DNA of 64,000 nt, from positions 15,083,131-15,147,130 of the forward strand of contig NC_134569.1 of NCBI RefSeq assembly GCF_050947875.1. Reading direction: 5' to 3'. Position 1 is the stretch's first letter. Every line of letters begins with the position of its first letter. The position numbers and the translations under genes were made by a program. Positions 58,476 through 64,000 of the stretch are shown here, piece after piece. Source of the stretch: Dermacentor variabilis (Eukaryota; Arthropoda; Arachnida; Ixodida; Ixodidae). The notes beneath the pieces are model-generated. The model was given only the letters and a program-made list of their open reading frames with translations. It was not told the DNA's origin and made no database searches.

Positions 58476-61400
58476 TGCCACGCGCTGATGCCAAACGGGA
58501 GCCGGCACCACGACAGAAACACAGGCAACTTAAGATGAAGCTTGAGGATGAAACACAGGGAACAGAAGCTCCATTTTCTTTGGCGACGTTCAGCTGGAAT
58601 GCATGTATGTTACGCGCCGACACAGCCACAAGCTCTCAAAGTGGTGATGTGTGAAACAATGCTCCGATGCGAATCGTGCCATCGCAATATCAGGCAATAC
58701 CAGCCTCAGCGGGCGCCATAATCATTGGATAAAAAGCCAATGAAAAAGCCAATATAGTGAGAAACTGAGAAACTCTATGGAAAAAGCATAACATAGAGTT
58801 TCATATTAGTATACCTAGAGGCAAATCTGGCGCTGCGATCGTTCAACCATCATGGGAATGATGGGAAGTATAGGCTTCGGATTGGCATTCTATTGACTGG
58901 CGAACTAATCTGCAAGTATTTTTTTTGGCAGTTTTGGTTTCGCTCCAAGCGCAATTGCTATAACCTGCAGTGGGACAGTGCAACGCAAAGCACTCTGCCT
59001 TTGTTATGTTGCTCGGAGTGACGATAGCGCGCTGGGCCAGCGACTGGGACGATTCCTGTGTCGCGGTGTGGCGTCGAAGCCCTGACGAGAAAGCAACGGC
59101 ATCGTAAACGTTGAAAGAACATGTTTTGAGCGTTTGGACCTTGGTTTGTTAAGTACGTTAGGCTGGCACTGTAGCGTTACGTGCTTTATGAAACTTCAGA
59201 ATAGGACAAAGAAGGCACTACTGATACAAGACATATACGGTTGTACTTCTAGTGGCTTGACAATCAAATTTTATTGAGAGCTTCATTATGCATTGCTCGT
59301 TTATGTGCTCATCAAAATGCGTGTTTTAGGACTTTGAGAACACAAACGTACTTGTGGTAGGAAAGGTTGCTGCTTCCTGGCTGTAGTCTAGTGTCGCAAT
59401 ATGGGTAAGTGCAAAGCTACACCATAACGCTTCGGAAGCGGTACGTCAATGTAAAATATGATGACGAAATACTCGTAGGAGGCCACTTCCTAGCTATCAC
59501 TGCATCAGATTTGCTTAAAAGTACTTGAAGACATTCAGCAATCGTGACAGCCGACGCAGCCTTTCGAAAGAGTGAGAGAGTTCGCAAGTGCCTGTCGTCT
59601 GCGAGAAGTCTCGCGTTTGCAGCGAGCAGGCGTCGTAGCAGACGACACTTGTCGCATTCCGCTCAAGGTCGCAATGCTCTGTCACAATACAAGATTTTTA
59701 TTTCCAGAAATACTTAATAAGTATTTTTATATAAGTACATGCACGGTTGTTTTGATGTTGCAAAAATGAATAAATAATTATTTTTTGGCGTTAAATTGGG
59801 AACAGAATCGCACAAATATGCATACCCTGGAGTGTCCTGCTGACAAACCATAGTAAACCATGCTAGAGTGTACTAGAATAGGACGAGCACATCGAAATTG
59901 GATTTCACCGCTCTTTCTGCGCACGCGCGAGGAGCAGTAGTTGCGAGAGAGAAATGTGAGGACTTTTGGTGCTCAAAATTTCTCTTCGTCTAGGTACTAC
60001 GGGGAAGAAAGCTGTTAGCTCCGTTTGTCCCTAGCCGAGCTTGCAGCACGGAATCGACAGGATGCGTGGGCGGCAAGACCAGAAAGCCGCGTCCGAGGCG
60101 AGTTTGTTGCTATTTTGTTGCAACGGCAGCATATTAAATTTTGTAGTCGCAGGGGATACGTTTGGAAGTGAGGTGTCTTCTCGAATGACTTTAGTGGCAA
60201 AGTATTACGTCGTGCCGATGCATTGTTCATTAGTGTCGTTGATCAAGGTCAGCATACCACGCACTTCAGGGGAATCGCGGGAACGGAAACAGTTTATGAA
60301 TTAACTGCCGTGCCGATGCAGTAGTTCTTAATGTAACTGAGCATACAACACACTTGGAGATTCGTGGGAATGGAAATTTTGTACTCTGTATGTGTATGTG
60401 TGTACTTGCGTCGCCATGCGATCGAGCCGTAGATCGTTGTGAGAGCTGTACAGCCACACTGGCAAAACACTACGCCCTGCGGATGAATACGGAAGAAATG
60501 TATGCTAAAGAAAAATGGTCGTCATGCAACTTCATAGCAGTAGACCTTTGTGAAAGCTGTACAGTAACACTGATATTGGCTAGTACATAATCCCGGCTGT
60601 TACAATGTCTAGCTCATATAAGGGGCGCTCTATGTGGACGAAACAAGGGCTCAGATCGCTACAACCGCATGCGAAATACTCTGAATGCCTGCCAGTACAC
60701 TTGTTCGGCGTCTCCGTGCTTGTACTGCGGCAGGAGACGTGACGGCAAGTGGGCACGTATATCACAGTGGCCGCTTTCCACTCTTGGTATACTTTGCCGC
60801 AATACAATGCGCATGCTTCATTGCGCGACACTGGTGCCGTGCAGCGAAGCTGGCTTTAGGCAAACGGCATTATGCAACGCTCGAGCCATCTTGTCCGTCA
60901 CTGCGGATAGAAAACGCATACACGTTCAACCTATTTGAGCTGCATCATTTTGTCGATGTTTACCCCTCTATACTAAATGAAGAGGATAACGTACGCCAGT
61001 GTGGGTGATTTAAAAGATTAATAAAAAGCCCGGCAACATATGTGCTGTCAGTGAAAAAACACTATTAATGCAGGTCTCCACGCTCCTGTAAAGAAAAAAA
61101 AAGATGCAATTCAGTGGTGACCCTCTGGAGGTGGATCCGTACCTATGTAAGCACAGCCGGCTCATTAGTCACAAAGTAGGAGCTGAAGAGAACTTTTTAA
61201 TGCTCATTAGACTACATTGACAGCGATTATTTGTGGTCAGCCAGTGACAAATGCATTGCACCAAACAGTGAGACTTCGTCTTAATCCGCAATGCTTACGT
61301 GGCGAACAGGAGAGCAAAAGGTGAAAACAATGTTTTCATACAAGGCAAGTCATCCATGTAGTGGAATTGCATTTATCGTTGGTGTAGTGTTGATGCACTT

Positions 61401-64000
61401 TCTGAAGTCCAACCTTTAATGCAGCTTAGTTTCCGTTGGTGCAAGTGCTTCTACTGGAAACATCCAAAATATGATTTATCAAATCAGGTTGCCGTCTTGT
61501 AATTTTTGAAATTTTCCTCTGGTCTTAAGTCTTTTCTGAATCTGGAAGAGCTTGCTGATTGTACGTTTCATCTCGAGATAGTTTACACACTTCCAGCAAC
61601 ACAGGTTACCACACTTTGTTGAGTGCAGATGAGCACTGCAAATTCTATCATTTTGATGAGGCACCGATCTAATGCCACTCACTCTTGCCACAACGCTTTC
61701 TCAACTTGTACTGTACTTGTTTCTTCCACCTTCCATTTGCAGCACCAGGGCTAAGGCACAACAGCAATAACATTTCTAGCAGAAAATGCTTGCTCCTTGG
61801 CATCTGATCCCCCGTTCATTTGCTACTTTCTTCCAATTTTTTTTAATGTGATGCTCCTGCCTTCACACACTGTCAGACTGTTCTCCTTCATGCGTTTCCT
61901 TGTACTCTTTCTGTCCGCTTCTTGCTCAACATACCGTGCATGCCTTCAGTCTTGTCCTTTTCTATCTCTCCTCCAGAACCTGCAACTTTCAACAACCTGG
62001 CATTATTTTGCTTCTTTTTGTGATAGTGCCTGGCTATCTGTTGCTGATGCCACACATTCACTTTGCAATGGTTTATTAGACCACATACATAAATTAATAG
62101 CTGTATAAAACCTTGACCCTCCAGCACTTCCACAAAATTCATGCAGAAGTGGAAACAAAGATTACTTAATTCCTCACCACACGTTACTATGTCTGCATCA
62201 AAGCTTGATATTACCAACATGTGTGCAGTGTCGTTGCCCATGCTTCCTGGACAGGAAAGCCAGTTGCTCCAGTTCACAAGGCTAGAACAACTGCGAAGTG
62301 ATTGAGCTATCTGCTTGTGCTGCATTTTTTTGCCACAAGCTGTACAAGGTCATGGCTTGTGCTGCAGAAACCGCATCTTTTTGCCTGCTGCATTCCTTTG
62401 TGATGCATTGAACGTGTCTGCTTCTGTTTCCCCTGCTATTTTTACAGAGAAGCTGTATATGGCTAGGTTCTGACCATGACCAATAGTGCATACATCGACA
62501 GGGTGTGTAGAAAAAAGTTGCGTCGACAAAATTGAATCCACAGTAGCCTGCTGTGCGCCAGCAGTGCTCAGTGGCTCCGGAGTGCATGGCAGAATAATAA
62601 AACGTCATTGTGTACCCACCAATGTCTGTGCCTCGTTTTCTTGTGAAGTCGACATCGCTCTAGCGACGTTATCAGCAGTTTTACTTTGGTCCTGCTATGG
62701 CCAGGACGCGTCTAGTTCGTACTGAAGAACAACAATGTGCATGTTAAGAGCACCGGTGTGAGCAACAGCGTGAAGGCAACGGGCAGTTGCTATAGCCAGA
62801 CCCGCCTTGTCTGCAGATCCGTAATGTCGGCTAGCTGCTCTGTGACCGATGAAGAACAGCGTGCCCGTGAGGATCACCTTTGCAAACAGAAGCGGGAGTG
62901 GGCACGAAAGCATCGGCGACCAATTTGCAGTATATCACAGTGACCACAAAGCAATGGTTACCATGGTGACAAAGTAAATAGAAGATCAAAGATAACGAAG
63001 TTGTGTGTATGTTTCTTTATTTAATCAATATAGCAATTAACCATATATAACTCAATATACTTGTCAACAAGTACAGCTTCAGCTGGTCTTCCATCTTCAC
63101 ATAGTGGAAGGGCTCTGAATTGTATTTTTTTTATCATTTGTCATCAAACTTGTGCATTTTCTTTTTGTAATGCTACAGCCTGTTTCGTGCCATTACTGTT
63201 TTCTCTGCTTTTGCCTATTCTGCAGCAGTTGCTGGCATTGTCTCTTGCCTAGGTGTTGGTCCGCACAACATGCTAGAGATGCCATAGACAGTTTAATCAC
63301 AGGGTGTTCAATGTAAGAGAAGGTCAAAATTACTGGTGTTTCTAATTTTTTAAGCAGCGATTTTTGAACTCTTGTGTGATAAAATCTCGCTTTGTTGATA
63401 AACAAGTGATTATCTTTGACAAGTTGTTTCCTATGACAACATTTTTTCTGCGTCGAAAGTTCACACATTTGCCAACAAGGTGCACACACGAGTCAAAGAA
63501 CTTTGAAACTTTATAGGTCTTGCTTCATGCTTTGTCACTTGGTTTGACATTTTATTCTCATTTTTGATCTCATTAACCTGGCTGCTGTGTGGGAATACCG
63601 AACTTGCTACTTAGTACTCAGCATGAAACAATGCTTTAAAACCACTGTGTTGTCCACTGGCCTCACCATGCCACTGTGTGGTTTTGATCAGAATTTTCCA
63701 TCATAAGTACACTGTTACAAACTTGCACATGACAAGTATGTTACCCTATATGCAAGCAATGCACTGTTTAAAGCCGAGCTAAATACTTCACCAAAAGAAC
63801 TGCTTTCACCTCCAGTCCACTCTTTTTAGTCTGTTGTCTAAACATCCTGCCAAATACTGTCATTGCTATTGCGTCCTGCTGCAAATGTTCATTGTCAGTA
63901 TACCTTAATTGTTTTGCCTGCTAGCGCAAGTAATATGCCTGAAAATGTACTATGGTGGTGTCCTGTCCTCTTAAGGATGACCAATTTTCCTGGAAACCAT
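58476..64000. other. XPG 5' flank; no gene assigned
   Basis: This includes the XPG promoter region. I see a small hairpin near 58770-58810 and a GC-rich stretch at 58930-59100. Diverged ~100-bp direct duplications lie at about 60213/60312 (GCCGATGCA-TAGTTC … GGGAATGGA) and 60432/60545 (TGTGAGAGCTGTACAG). Minus-strand open segments between 61480 and 63490 (62541-62350, 62325-61888, 63489-63193) are mutually in loose order but match no family I know. They may be a decayed transposon. Confidence 0.35.

Noticed and set aside
58310..58654. 114-codon plus frame over XPG exon 1
   Set aside because: Antisense shadow of exon 1 and its 5' UTR.

Overview
The window looks like nuclear DNA of a hard tick (Ixodidae, probably a metastriate such as Rhipicephalus, Dermacentor or Hyalomma). 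The grounds are small exons in long AT-rich introns, two copies of the tRNA-derived SINE 'Ruka' known from Rhipicephalus, and dense Penelope-like, RTE and Ty3/Gypsy elements. I see no sign of bacterial sequence. All family assignments are from motif recognition, since no search could be run.

Three host genes can be read. (1) The first coding exon of CUL4 (cullin-4) lies on the minus strand at 2803-3055 and runs off the left edge. (2) MED11 (Mediator subunit 11) is complete on the plus strand in three exons, 3689-7376, and shares a 633-bp divergent promoter interval with CUL4. (3) ERCC5/XPG, the 3' endonuclease of nucleotide excision repair, is complete on the minus strand from 58475 to 9444. 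It has 12 coding exons, and all phases agree to give 2,637 nt, or 878 residues plus stop. XPG and MED11 are convergent. Two XPG introns carry U12-type (minor spliceosome) signals. One is an AT-AC intron with a textbook ATATCCTTT donor, and another intron is GC-AG.

Most of the rest is transposable elements inside introns. MED11 intron 2 holds two outward-facing Penelope-like copies forming a ~2.2-kb inverted repeat. XPG intron 8 (10.4 kb) holds a three-layer nest: a Penelope-like element split by a Ruka SINE (12-bp target duplication), which is itself split by an intact, very young 6.74-kb LTR retrotransposon (4-bp duplication). That retrotransposon has one 1,480-residue Gag-Pol frame with integrase before reverse transcriptase (Gmr1-type order) and a SCAN-like Gag. 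XPG intron 5 (18.8 kb) holds an 8.5-kb hAT-like TIR element with an 8-bp target duplication. That element has been invaded by a second, internally deleted Gmr1-like element, a dead mariner and a TTAA-flanked MITE. The same intron also holds another dead mariner, a LINE fragment split by a probable solo LTR, and several MITEs. Intron 3 carries an inverted RTE composite.

From 58.5 to 64 kb I could assign no gene.
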